Below, one piece after another: positions 25,066 through 39,000 of a DNA stretch of 64,000 nucleotides. Position 1 is the first letter of the stretch. The number at the start of each line of letters is the position of its first letter. Below the pieces are notes generated by a model, which searched no databases, was not told where the DNA came from, and saw nothing but the letters and a program-made list of their open reading frames with translations. This DNA comes from Thunnus maccoyii. Lineage: Eukaryota > Chordata > Actinopteri > Scombriformes > Scombridae. The position numbers were made by a program, and so were the translations under genes. The stretch lies in contig NC_056550.1 of the NCBI RefSeq assembly GCF_910596095.1, positions 3,472,001 through 3,536,000 on the forward strand, in the 5' to 3' direction.

Positions 25066-28000
25066 CAGGGCACAAATACTCCAACATTCAATCACTGATG
25101 CATTCTAAGGGACACTTTAAATTTGGGGTTTACGGCTATCTGCCATCTTTGTCAGTCTCTGGAGCCATAAAATCCAAACTTAGGAAAAACTGAGCCTTAG
25201 GAGGACAATACATTTGAAAATTGGCACTAGAAACCTGCGACCTTTCTGTTACTGGAAACATTATCTGACTGCTAGACAAAACCAGCCATGTCACTGTATA
25301 AGGAGCTCTGGATCACTGCAAATTAGAATCTGCTGAAACACTTTTTTGAGTTGAGTATTGATATTTCTCTTTCTTACCTATAAAAATAGGTACGTAACAT
25401 CCTGACACTCATGTTACATGACAAGTTAGCTGGGATACCAAAGCGTGTAAGTTTTCAGGTCTTGAAGGGCCTTGAACATCTTGCAAAAAATGCAGTTTAA
25501 CTCATACTTAGGAAAACTCTTAGTATACGCTTAGGAGGAGCTTTATTAGTCCAGCTGGGGGAGCAGTTGATCTTTATATCAATTAGTGTTTTACGACAAA
25601 TGACTTGTATCTATGTAATTTGGCTGAAATCAACATCTCAGCAGTAGTATCTATATATGTAAACACCCTCTAAACTTGAATACATGCCTGGAATAAAATG
25701 CAGCCTACCTGCACACATTGTTGACAGTAAAAACCAGTAGAGGGGGGCATCACTCCACACGGAAATCTCACCTTTAACAGTTTCTACTAAACTGTTCATT
25801 CAAACACTGTAGTCTAGTTTTTCTGTGAAAGTTAACTTAGTCAAAACACATTCATGCATTCCTTTCACTGTGGTGTTTTATGTCTGAGTTTTGGATCTGA
25901 GGACTGATGAGACACAGCTTTGATTTATGTGGAGATGTGAGAAAATCAATTTGTATTTTGACTTACAGAAAGTTGAGTTTAAAAGCTTGTTTTATAGATA
26001 AATGTCTGATCTCTTTTACAGCATCTGGGATTATTCTCAACAGCAAATCAATAGAGAAACTGCACATGACTGCACTGACTTCTAGTGATACCGCTTTCAG
26101 TTTTGATTCTGGGTAAAACTGATGTAACATGTTCTAAATCTGTTCTTCTCCCATGCTAAACAGCTCCCACTGTTGCTGTGCTCATCTCAGATTGCTATCT
26201 TAATGCTGCAGAATTTGGGGTGTGTTTTATAGATTGTTTTTTGTAAATAAATTGTTTGATGAACTAAAATATATGTGTGATTTTAATAATTAATGATTTG
26301 TTCTTGCAGTTACATTATAGACCTATATCTATGCCAAGTATCACAGCTATCAGCACTGCAAAAGGATTCATACAGATCAGAGAATCTTCATCAACAGTTT
26401 AATGTAATAATAAATCACCTCATCTGCACAGAGTTGCTGTGGTCAATTCAAACCACAAGAGGGGGCCCTCACTCCATATAAAAATCTGTTCAAGCTCCCT
26501 TTTAAAACATTTGATATTGTTTGATAAAATGATGCTCTCTAGTGCTCAAAGGCAAAATTACACATTATATGTACTTTGATAAACACTACAGAGCCTCCGC
26601 CACCCAATATATACTGGTTTACTTTGAATTCATTATATATTAAAGTCAACATTCCAGAATTAAGTTTTTACAAGAAGTTCTACAAGATGAAAAACATCAC
26701 TCAGAAATCAGAAAATTAAAGCTCTCACTTTGCTTTGCATAGGAAAATCAATTTCAAATATGAGGTGTGGATAGTGCCACAGATAACATATCGCAAGAGA
26801 CTGTCATGCAACATCAAAGTTAGAAACAGGGTGTGCAACATAAGTCACCTGTGTAATCTGTGATATGTCATCAACTTAACTGACAGTTAATTTGATAAAC
26901 AGACATTATATGAGGGTCATTTACAGATATTAAACAAAAAACTGTGGGAAACTATCCGGAATATTATAGGAAAGCATCAAAAGAAAGTGTTGACAAAGGT
27001 TTTATCATTCAACTCTCATATATAGGCAATGTAAATGCATGCTTTTAACATATTTTAAAGAAATATCACATTGAGAGAAAACTGAGTCAGAACATCAGCA
27101 GGTGAAAGTCTGATACCTTTAATAGGCTATCTGTACCATGACAGTCTGGGAAGTTGATGAGTCAAAGTCATGTCTGCATTCGATCAGAAGAATGTTTTTA
27201 ATGATATGACACAGAGCAGAAATGCGTGGAACTGAATGAAGTTTAATGTAACTAAAATATCATGAAGTTATTTCCATGAAAAGATCAAAGCCCTTAGAGG
27301 CACCCGTGGATGTCTGGCATCATTTATGTACCGTCCTTTACCCTTGACAGTATTTTTATAAAAATTGTTGGTTTATTAGGCTACCACTTGTATAACTTGG
27401 AGTGGCTCCGACAATAGTAGCACAGGCGGTGGAGAGTAACAGAATAGGGGATATATATGGGCGTGAACATGACATCGTCTCTTGCAGGTCTGGCTTATCC
27501 TTCTTCAAGTAATCCTTAGTTTGGCTCTTTCCACACTTCATAGTCTTACTTTTCCCAAACTAGACAATTCTACAGCACAACAATTTGAAATGTTTTTAAG
27601 TACCAACAAGAAGTGTGAAAGAATGGATATCTAACTATAATCCAGCAGTATAAAAAATTCCTAAATTTAATGATTTTAACTCCCAAAATCAACAAGAATG
27701 GAATCCCATGACAAAATTCATCTCATGTAAATAGTAGGTAAAATTAAAAATTAAACTATGTTTAGTATTCTTGTCTTTTAAAATGAAGAATAATATGTGT
27801 TTTCTTGAAACCTTGCATCAAATAATGCTGCATCATTTTTATATATTTATATATTTTATATATATTTTTATATATATCTGTACATTAATGATATACAGTT
27901 TAATTTTAGGGAAAATATAATGAAGAAAATTTGATGTGAAGAGAAAAGAATTAAACTATGTACATTTTAATTTTAATTATAGAAAACAATATCATAATAA

Positions 28001-29518
28001 TTATATCCACAAAACAACACAACTATTACTTGGTTTGCTTGATTATATATATTTTTGGGATTACAGTCAAATTGAGTTACATTCACACAAAGTAAATAGA
28101 GCTTAACTAATTGGTGAAACCATATAAAGACAACATATTCCCCATTTCAATATATTTTTGTGTTTATATGAATGTACTGCCTGTTAACATCTGTACAGGA
28201 GCTCAGTCCAGACTTTGCTCTAATGTAGTTAAGAAGTGTAGTTAAGTCTATCTAAATCTTATTTTATTTATGACTATACCAGACAACCAAACTATATCAT
28301 TTTTTTGAACTCTGACTTATTATGTACATTATATATTAACTGTGTTGATATGGTTATGTGATGTTTAGGAATAGATCAGAGGGTCAGAGCTGATATCACA
28401 TAGACAAAAAAGAAAATGACCTATGTGACTAAAAATACTAGGTTAAGGTAAAAGAACAATGGTCAAGTTTTTTTTCAAGTGTCAAAGTAAATGCTTTTAG
28501 AAATAGAAAACGAGACATTGTAGTTTAACAAGCAGCCAGCCCACAGTTTGGAAGACTATGCATGGCAGCACTTACAAAATGCTTCCCTCTCAGTGAATCT
28601 GCATTATTCTCAAACTTTCCAACTCTGCACTAAACCAGCTGATTCCTGAACATAGCGTTACCAGTGGTCAATGTTAGTAAGTCAGCTAAGATGATATAAT
28701 ATGTAAATAAGACAACTTTGGAGTTTACCTCTTTTAGTGGTAACACATATTGGACAGTCTGTCAACTGAACGCCAGAGATTTCAAATTGTAAACTTTCAC
28801 AATACTTGGTACTGAGGAAAGTTATCACATTATTGTATGTAATGCATTACTGCCCAACACTGAAGTTAACATAGGTTGTTTTAGGTATTTGAGGAAACAA
28901 CTAAGGCTGTCGTTTTTCTTGTGAGAAAGGTCTCCTGGCGGATGGATCTGACTTGGAATTGACCACTGATGCGACACACCTGGGAAATGCCAGGAGAGCA
29001 AAGGTGGAGATGTTGAGCTGTGCCACACTGAGGCAATCCCAAAGGGGTTAAATGGTTTGATCTGTTGTTTTGAACTGTGTAGCAATTTAGGAACTTTAAC
29101 ATCATTCTGCTATTGACAAAGTATTGTCAAAGTATTGTCAATAGCAGAAGAGGCCTTTCAGCCTACAGCTACCTTCACATGGGTGACATTGCCGCTACGG
29201 ATGAGTCAAATCTTTTCTCCCCAGGTCAGGGAAACAGAACATATTCATGAGGGACAAACAAAAACATCCTCACATCAAAGTTGCAACACGCAGGGTAAGG
29301 CTCTCAGGTTGTGGGCACATTAGGTGGAACATAGGTACTTTAAAATTTTCTGCAGTCCTGTAGCCTAATATTTGGCTATGTAACAGAAACTCATTCTAAT
29401 TCAGGCCATGGCTGGGACTGCTTTTCCACAGTGTATGTGTTTCTGTGTGTATGTCCCTACTGTATATTAAGTGCTGCTGTTTCAGCAGCTGTCACCAAGC
29501 AACAGTGTGGGTCTTTCT
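25066..29518. other. prr15l 3' flank and gene-free DNA
   Basis: The first 0.6-1.2 kb probably includes the prr15l 3' UTR (AATAAA at 25692 and 26246). The rest is AT-rich, with a TATATA-rich stretch at about 27835-27890. A perfect 15-bp inverted repeat lies at 29105-29149. No other gene was seen before the end of the NLR. Confidence 0.5.
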
Positions 29519-30090
29519 TTACACTGGAGATGATTCTCCCTCCTCAAACTGACACAGAGACACCGAGGACTCACATGCAGAGTTTAACTTAAATCGGAAC
29601 GCAGGATAGAGGGGTTCAGTGAATGCGCAGTAGAAGGTGTGGAGGTGGATCAGTGTGTCAGAGGAGACTTTGTAGAAGGACAGAGTGCCAACAGACCAGT
29701 CCAGATACACTGCTACTCTGCCAGAGTCAGATGAGGAGGTGACAGCCTGTATGTTCACTGTTCTCTTATTGTGACAGGCAGAGTAACCATGAGCAGAACA
29801 GAAGAGACCCCAGGACTTGTTGTTCTCACCAAGACAACATTCGTCAAACTCTCCTTTCCTTTTGATTCCTCTGTTTGTCACTCCTATATTCACCCATCCT
29901 TTCCACTTCACCTCCCAGTAACAGCTGCTGCTCAGACCTTCTCTACACAGAACCTGCTTCCAGTGGTGAAATCTGTCTGGATGATCAAGGTAAGGTTGCA
30001 CCTCTGTCACCTCTGTCACCTTTCTGTTGTCCTCTGACAGAGAGAGCTGACTGTGTGCTGTGTTTGGGTCCAGAGTGAGTTCACAGGCAA
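29519..30090 (-). CDS. NLR terminal B30.2 (PRY-SPRY) exon
   Basis: A 572-nt exon after acceptor CCCATCAG, ending in TAA at 29519-29521. The PRY part is [20 protein letters not shown], followed by [17 protein letters not shown]. The SPRY part includes [20 protein letters not shown], a WGLFCS/YSACHN segment, [20 protein letters not shown] and [17 protein letters not shown]30.2 domains bind protein ligands and are fused to many fish NLRs. The exon enters with 2 nt of a split codon, so the preceding exon must leave 1 nt. LRR exon 3 leaves 2 nt, so the two cannot be joined directly in frame. Confidence 0.94.
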
Positions 30091-33000
30091 CTGATGGGGA
30101 ATAAGACACAACAGGTGCAGAATTTAATTTGACATGTTCTGAATAATTTGTTGATTAATTAGAAGATAGTCAGCTCTGCCAAAGGGGTTGTGATTATTGC
30201 AATTTGTTAGTTGAAAATCTCACAAATGCACTACTTGATTTTTATTAAAATCTGGTGGGACGTTGAGCCATGATTAGCTTTTGGTGCTTATCCAGAGTGA
30301 ACAGTGCCATATGGCCTTTTATAATGTTCAGATTTATAGCTCATTAAAGGATATAACTGGCAATTTTCTATATTTTTCTTATTGTCAACAAATCTCATGT
30401 GCAGAGCTAAACCAATAATGAATTGATCCCTACTTAAAATTGTGTGTGTATCCAAAGCCTGACATATCTTATTCTTCTATGCTATAGACCTCTATTGTTG
30501 TCCAAAAACTATTAAAAACACAACAGTGAGCCACACTGGGTGACATGTTCCTACAGTGTGGGCAGTTGGGTAGTTTGTTTAGAAAAAGCTCCAAAGACTA
30601 ATAACAGCGATCATATTTTTAGTCTGAGGAGAGAAGTTCTGAGTGAGGCAGACGCCACTGCACATGCACAGGAATGTGGTTCTGTTTACAGCTTCACTAG
30701 GTTTTTATTTTAAATATTACAACCTCTTGACTTTGTGCTAAGGTTCTTTGAGAAACTGACAATGTCTGGGTCAGAGTCTGATCAATATAATGAGTATGAG
30801 CCAGAGTATTCAGAAGAGAAAATACAACATGGAGGTGCTGAGAGGGAGAGACTAACGGCAACAGCCCACACTAATGTTACCTTGGTCTTGGTCATAAGCA
30901 CTGATGTAAATTTAGGGTTCCAACCATTGACAGGATAACACAAGACCCAAAGGGAAAAAGTGGAATTTCTGTTGAGTATATCATCATGTGATCCAAGCAT
31001 TTCCATAACCAGGTACAGAGAATGTCATTATCTAATGCTAACTTCACACACATTGAAGAGACATGGAAAAATATAAATGAATATGAATGGAATGGAGTTA
31101 TTATTATAACAAAGGTTCAGGAACAAGACCACGGCCCTCTCTCTCTCACTAAATTCAATCACCTGTGCCTCACTAATTCAATCATCCGTGCATACCTATA
31201 TAAGCGTGTCTAACCCCTTTCTCTCCCGTTCGTCTCAGTTCTCACACGACCTACGACACGCTTGCATTGCAAAAGCAATGCCCGCCCGTGCTCCATGATC
31301 CATGTACCTAGCAGTGCCAACGAAATATCTCCTTCACCACCACATCCACATGGAACCTTTCTCCTCCAGACGCCGCACTTCTGATCAGCTGGGATCCAGA
31401 CGCTCCACACGCATCCACGCAATGGCCCACTCGGACACGGTTCTTTTCCAAGCGATTAACATCTTCAACCGGATGTTTGCTCACCTCCGGCGAGCTCTCA
31501 AGGAGACGGTCGTCCGACGAAAAGATGATAAAGACAAACTTTCCAACTCTATGCAGACTCTACTTCCATCAACTCTCTTGTTAGCAGCTCAAATCCTCCC
31601 GCTCTTCCGGTTCATTGTCCGCCGCCGGGCCGCTGCACACCGATGACGTCACAACGCTGCCTACTGTAACAGAGCCCAGACTTCTTCAGCCCCGGCTGAA
31701 GAACTCCAGATACAAATCCTGTTTCGCCGAACCAACAACAAAGCCAGGTTCTTCCTGCTCCTCTCTGCCTCCACCTCCACCACCGCTCTGGACGGCCACT
31801 CATTTCCGGGTTCCCCGCCCATGTCGATGACGTCACGACGCAGCCAACTGGTTCAGCCCTCTCGCAGGGCCAGATTGTATTTTTCCGTGTGCCTGCTCCC
31901 TCCCTGTCTGATCTGTCTCGTGTTTTTTGTCTTTTCTCTCATCCCCGTGTCCGCAGCAAGCGGCAACCTCCGGGGTTAAAAAATGAAGCCAACACGAAGT
32001 GCCAAAAACTGCAGTTCCTTGAATGGCCACTTGAGGCTGGCTCCAAAAGCGAGTCAATCCCCATAGACCCCCATGTTAAAATGCCCAACTTTACAGCAGA
32101 AATAAACATGTTTACAGCCTGGTACAAAAAATGGTTTTGGTCTCTATAGCTAATTTCCCCTTTCATGGCATCAGTATGGGGGTGAATTTTTTTTATAACT
32201 CACCCGTTTAAATTTTGTTAAGCCGTAAAGTTATGCATAATGAAGGACATGGCTGCTTTGAGTGACAGGTTCGCCAACCGCTAGGTAGCTTGTTTCAGCC
32301 ATTCGGCCCGCCTCTTTGCCCATTTTTGATTGGTTGGGAGTGAGGCAGAGTCACGTACTGCCAAGATGGCGACGGCCGGAGCAGCTCACTTTGAGATTCA
32401 AAACCGCTCTTGAGAAACCAATGGGTGACGTCACGGTAACTACGTCCATATTCCAGTCTATGGTCCGCAGGCTGCACAATCAACCCCTGCACATACATCC
32501 CTTTCCTCTTCCCTTCCTTCAGCTGCAGCTACCTCTATGCTTTCGGCTCCACCCGCTCCAGCAGCTTCTTCTTTTATGTTTCTTCCTTCAGCCACTTCCA
32601 GTCCTGCCATTACCACAGCAACAGTCGCACCGAGCCACGGTGCTCCCTCTGATGGACCCACTCAAAAACCCAAATATTTTTTGTGTCTTCAGCACCCCCC
32701 GTCACCGATCCCCTCGCTCCAGCCATCGTTAACACTGTGCCTGCGAGCACTTTCACTCTGGCCTCCGCCACTCCGCCCATCTGCAGCCTACAAAGCCAGG
32801 CTTTCCAGTTCTGCACAGCCTCCAGTTCCACCATTGCTCCAGCCGACCACTTGCTTGTGGGTTCCCTACTTAGCGCCCCCTGCACTGGCACACCGATGAT
32901 TCCATCCTGCTGCCACTACAATGCGGCAACAGACTGCTTCAGCCCTAGCTAGGGCCAGGTTGTATTTCCCCACGTGCCTGCTCCCTATGTCTTAATTGCC

Positions 33001-36000
33001 TCGTGTTTTTGTTTAATCTCTGCGTCTATGAGCCGCACATCTCACCACTTCACATGTATCCCTTCATCCCTCACCCCTCATCCTTTCATCCCTTCAACCT
33101 TCAACCCTTCATCCCTTCATCCTTCGCCCCTCAACCTTCATCCCTTCATCCCTCGACCCTCATCCCCTCATCCCTTGACCCTCATCCCTTCATCCGTCAC
33201 CCTTTGACCCTCATCCCTTCATCCCCCACCCTCGACCCTCATCCCCTCCACCCTCATCCCTTCATCCCTCACCCCTCCACCCTCATCTCTGTATCCCTTC
33301 GACCCTCAACCCTCATCCCTCATCCCTTCATCCTTCCCTCAATCCGTCCTTTATGAATCATCCTGGCTCTCCTCCGTCGATATTATTTGTTTACAGCACC
33401 CCTTTTCGCTTCCTCCTGCCACAGCTACTATTGCTCCCTCGACTTGCCTGCTTTTTTTCATTTATTCAACCTTTATTTACATCTTGAGGTATCATTGAGG
33501 GCATGCCCTCATTTTCAGTGACATTGACTGACTGTATCAACTGCTTCGCCAACAATTTTCATTGCAATCGCTTAATATCGATTCATTGCCTCAGGGAGCC
33601 TGGTTTTCCTCATCATTAGTTGATACATAAGGAAGCCACAGAGCTCCCTCCTTTCTAACCCCCTCCGTTTTTTATTGCACAATCAACTCCTGCATATACA
33701 TCCCCTCATCCCAGCATCCTTTCCTCTTCCCTTCCTTCAGCTGCAGCTACCTCAGCGCTTTCGGCTCCACCTGCCCCCACAGGTCTTTTCTTCTCTCTCT
33801 TCCCATAGCCACTACTGGTCCTGCTGTTACCTCAGCCACAGTCGCACTGAGCCATGGTGCTCCCTCTACTGGACCCACTTCATTTCCTCCTGTTCTGTAC
33901 CACCTGTTAAAATTAAATAAATAAAATTCTCAACCACTAGTCTTCCCAAGATTCCATACCTACCTCAGCGACATTCAAAGAGCCCATTCTCACTTAGTCC
34001 AAAGAAGTTAACTTTGGGGGATGACAAAGCAGAAAGCTCATCAAGACATGTCCCCCACCCTGAGTCTCGACCCCCAGGTTCCTCGACGCTCCAGCCTCTT
34101 TGTGATTCCATTTGATCCCCGGTCATCGCCATGTCATCAACCCTCTCCTCGACCCCATCATCCCACTGTACATGACCCGAACCAACCTTCAGCTCCCATT
34201 CATCCCCCAGCAATCAACCCCCTTCATCCATCTCTTCGACCCCCATCCAGCCCACCATACACTATCCTCATCCAATCCTGAACCCTCTCGACTATCCAAA
34301 TAAATCTACTTTTTATACCGTTCAAATGGCGTGGTCTTTGTTAGTGAACTGTGCATGTGAAGTAGCTTCTGCCTTACACCGAACAACTCTCCAGAGACTA
34401 AATTGTGATTACTATTATTAGTCTGTAAAGTTGTTCCTGAACAAACTACAGTGCACATACTCTGTGTAATGAAGGAACATGTCACCCAGTGCAATAATGT
34501 GGCTCATTAATGTGTTTTTAATAGTAGCATAACAACAGAGGTCTACAGCACAGAGGAATAAGATATATCAGGCTTTGGATACACACACAATACTTGTTCC
34601 ATTCATTGTTGGATTTGTCGAAAATAAGAAAAATATAGAAAATTGCCAGCCATATCCTTTAAAGTATAGGTTTGAGTTTTTTTTAGTCTGTCTTAATACA
34701 ACACTGATGTGCCAACATGTACATGGATATAGCTACAACAGTTCCTACTCTCCATACTGGTCTTGAAGCTACTGCATTTCAAAGTTTGGCTGAAGCTAAT
34801 ATGAGGCTTCAGCACTCTGAGTTATCTAAATCTAGTCTGCATCTTACAAAGGCACAGTCTATTTCGTACAAAATTCTTGTGTTTTTTTCCCTTCCCCCTG
34901 GATTTAATTGACTTGCTGAGCTGCAGCAGAGGGACACATTCTAGTGAAACCCCAAATCTACCCTTTCACTGTGGGGAATAGAGGAAAAACAGATTTTCCC
35001 GGATTTTGATTTTAATTTTTTAAATATCACTTCTCAGCAAATGTCATCCAACTTCATCAAATTTGTTACTGTATTTGCATAATCGGTTACCTAATTCTAG
35101 TAGGCATGGTCCATTTGATATAAACCTTTATTACTTGGGGCTAGGCTCTTGTATAACTTTAGGCTTTCTAATTATTATCTGTAATAATTATCTTCATAGA
35201 GGCATTGATAATGACTTTTGGGATGCATCAGAAAAGCTCAACTTACACATGAAGGGTTTCAAGCGATGCTTTCCACCATGGTCAACACTGTGGCAGAAGT
35301 GACACAAGAAATAATGAGGCAAAATACAAATAGACAAACCACACACTGAATAAGCTGTAACTGTACAGTGTACACAACATGACCTACCAGAGCGTGTCCA
35401 GTCTCCACTGTGGATCATCAAGTCTAGCAGAGAGCAGCATCACTCCGAAATATCCTGGATAATTGTAGCTCAGGTCCAGCTCTCTCAGATGGGAGGGATT
35501 GGAGCTCAGAGCTGAGTCCAGAGAAGCACAACCTTCCTCTGAGACCTGACAGCCTGCCAACCTATACATATACAGTATGTATTACATTCATGTACATGTA
35601 TGTATTGCATGACAGATTTTCTAACCAGTAGTCTATATCTTCAATTAGTTGTGACAATACAGTAGGCCTACCTTAACACACCAAATTTGCTCCAACACAA
35701 ACAATTGACTTAGTAATCAGATTTGTATTTTAAATTCTCTTCTTAATTTGTCACAGAATTTTATACATCCTTTCTGATATTTCTTGCTTAAGTAAATAAA
35801 GGAAATTATTAACAAGACCAGTACCATGCTAGCAGTCCCTTGAGGCCATAATGTTCATGACACACCAGAAAACAAAATCAATGCATAATTGAATGAAAAA
35901 TTCAGTGACAATGTTGCTATTTCTAATTACTTCATCACTAGTAGGGGTAGATGTAAAATGTGACCTAAAGGTGGATTTACAGTATAGATCAGTGTTAAGG

Positions 36001-39000
36001 GGTTATGACGTATAGCTACAGAGTTTACGCATGTAGCCGGCATACACCATAGCACAGTACATAGTAGCTGATGTGCACCTCCTCAATAATGGAACTAGCC
36101 TACATGATGGGGTGACAGCTACACAGAAACCATGTGGAGACCAAAGCCAAGCCATCTCAGCCGCAAACATGCTCACTATGAGCCCTGCTCTCTAACACAG
36201 TGAATGAAAGAACTTAAATACAGTGATTGCACAGAATAGTCTTATATTCAGTAATGAAACAAGGCTAGACCTTTCCAATAGTGCTCTACATCAAAAAGTA
36301 AAAGAATGTAAACACAGTTAATGTGGACGAAATAAAGGGCTAACATTCACATCCACTTCACACAGTGATTGGCCAGCTGTGCAGAGAGAGAGAAAGGAAC
36401 TAAATGCAACACTATGAATGTCTTCCAGGAGAGACAGTTTCAAAATATGCACCATTGTCCCCATATTTAAACAATATCACCACCCCCCGTATCCCTCCCT
36501 CTTTCTGACAGTCAGCTTTTCACTCGGCTTTGAGTGTAGCTATTCTGAACGCCTAAACACATTTGATTTCCGACATGGTAGGACGACATGTTGTAAGAAC
36601 CAGTTCTGGTTGACTATAATATATCATCCATAATATATAATATATATCTTACATAATATATGGCCCAATCACTTCAATATATCCTTCTTGTGTTGCAGTA
36701 GTGCTATGCTATGCATGTATATACTGTATATATGCAGTATATATAGATATACATGTAGAGAGATAGCTATATAGATAGTATATAGATAGATAGGTAATAT
36801 AAATTTAGGAAAATGAGAAGTAAAAATATAAGAGCTAAATTTGTAGTATGACCTCCTATAGCTCTAGTGGAAATACCACACCACAGATAGAGATACCACA
36901 GATATACCACAGATAGAGACCAGGGTTCTCTGCTAGAAAACTGTGGACTGCTCCCTCTTGGTTGGAATTGAGTTGCTGCCCCAAGTGAAGGAGTTCAAGT
37001 GTCTTGGGGTCTTATTCATGAGTAAGGGTAGATGGAATGCGAGGTCGATGGGCGGATCAGTGCAGCATCTGCAGTTATGCAGGTGCTGTACCAGACCGTT
37101 GTGGTGAAGAAGAAGCTGAGCTAGAAGGCAAAACTCTCAATTTACCAGTCGGTCTATGTTCCAACCCTCACCTATGGTCACGAGATTTGGGTAGTGACAG
37201 AAAGAGTAAGATCGTGGCTACAACCAGCTGAAATGAGTTTCCTCCAGAGGGTGTCTGGTCTCAGCTTTAGAGATAGCATGAGGAGCTCAGATGTCCAGAG
37301 GGAGCTTGCTGTAGAGCCACTGCTCCTTTGCATTGAAAGAAGCCAGCTGGTTGAAGATGGTTTGGGCATCTGGTTAGGATGCCTCTTGGATGCATCCCTT
37401 TGGAGGTGTTCCGGGCACGTCCAACTGGTATAGAGACCCCAGGGCAGACCCACAATGCAATGTTGCTGGAGATAGAGATGTCTGGGTTACCTTACTCATT
37501 CTGCCACCATCACAACCTGATCTCGGATAAGCTGCGGAAAATGGATGGATTGATGGACAGAATTCAACACCTTACTAAGACACTTTACGTTGGTTTTTCC
37601 TTTCATTTGTCACCTGTCTGCATGTATGTTCCTCACATATCTTGAGAACCATTAATCCAATCGACTCCACACCTGGTGGGTGTATGGCTGGGTACCCAAG
37701 GGAGTGTAGTGTCGAAATTGGTGCAATTTGGACATGCAATATGTTTAATATTAATAAACTTTGAATAAACCAGCAATCAGCAAGCTGCTCCGCTCTGTAC
37801 AGGGGCAGGGTGGAGCTTCAGGGCTCTGCTGACTGACTCCAGCATGTCAGGGAGAGACCAAAGATGAGGCATGACACAAGTCAGAGAAAAGTGCTCAAAA
37901 AAGAGAAAAGTAGATAGCAAAAACAGAGCTTTTAATCAAGAATGGACAGTCTTACCTAGTGTCTAGTGTAGCGTAGTGTTAGCATCATGTTTAGCAGCAC
38001 ATTTAGCAGATCAGCAGCAAGTGACTACACAGGAGGCGTTCAGGTACATTGTTGAGCATAGGTCACCCACATTTTGGAATCACTCAGAGCCCAATACACA
38101 ATGACTGTACTTAAAATGTAAAATGACAGAAATACTTCAATGGGCAGTTCAAAACCAGTTTGACTCATATGCTCAGAGACCAATTGTGAAGCACCACTAC
38201 AGACAGCGCAAATCTTTGGAACACACATACCCACTCAAATCTGAACCGAAGGCACAGAAAATAGGAATGACAATAGGCATGTTTTGAACAGGCAGTGCAC
38301 TAGTAAGAGGTAATATTGAAAACATTCTGATGTAATGTACATGTTTAATGGGTGAAAACAACCTACAATTTCAGAGCCATCTTTCAACTGATTTGAGGCT
38401 AAGTACTGGAAAGCTAACTACATACTACATACACCTGTCATTACATTACATTACATACTATGAAATGAATGAAAAAATATATTGTTATTCCCTTATGTTG
38501 CAATAGTGTTGCGTTGCTTTCAAATATGTTACACCCAAAATGAATTTATCAAAGCATGAACAGCCATCTCTGAACTATCAAGCTTCACGGCCATTTTGAT
38601 TAAGATAGAGGAATATAAGTGTTTTGAAATCACAACACTTTTAACTGAAATGGTTTTCTTGCGTGTCAAGTTAACAGAAATTCTAGAAAGAAATGTAACC
38701 TGAGATTTTCCAGTCTACAGTGAGGACTCTCTAGTCCTGTAGAGAGCAGCTTCACTCCTGAGTCCTGCAGGTCGTTGTCACTTAGATCCAGCTCTCTCAG
38801 ACTAGAGGACTGGGAGCTGAGAACTGAGGCCAGAGCTTCACAGCTTGTCTCTGACAAGTTACAGCCACATAACCTGAAGAGGCATGAAAAATAGAAACCA
38901 GAAATGGGAAGTACACAATGCTTCTTTCATTTCTTTTGTAGAAGCAATATTTGTTTTAATTAATTTGTCCAGTTACATATGCATTTTCAAATATTTACTG

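Larger units (their letters stand above)
31130..34300. repeat. GC-rich composite repeat in the NLR intron before B30.2
   Basis: Two block types recur in order. Block Y is at 31851-31930 and 32938-33012 (shared ggccag-ttgtattt and cgtg-gcctgctccct). Block X is at 32474-32663 and 33678-33879 (shared cttcccttccttcagctgca, then gcttttcggctccacc-like and tggtgctccctct). A minisatellite of CATCCCTT-type units fills 33056-33345. The 31978-32462 element interrupts the first unit. Near the left end is a TATA-like tatataag at 31197-31204. Perfect TGACGTCA palindromes are at 31644, 31828 and 32426. Open frames here are Pro/Ser-rich and look incidental. The family is not recognised. Confidence 0.6.

Noticed and set aside
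24651..25091. 146-codon frame antisense to prr15l
   Set aside because: It is a shadow of the conserved plus-strand coding exon. The plus-strand product has clear PRR15L motifs.
31302..31646. 114-codon basic open frame downstream of a TATA-like box
   Set aside because: It is Arg-rich because the DNA is GC-rich, lies in an unclassified repeat, and matches no family I know. Noted under the composite repeat instead of called as a gene.
32316..33356. Several overlapping Pro/Ser/His-rich frames
   Set aside because: They are translations of the duplicated C/T-rich blocks and the CATCCCTT minisatellite.
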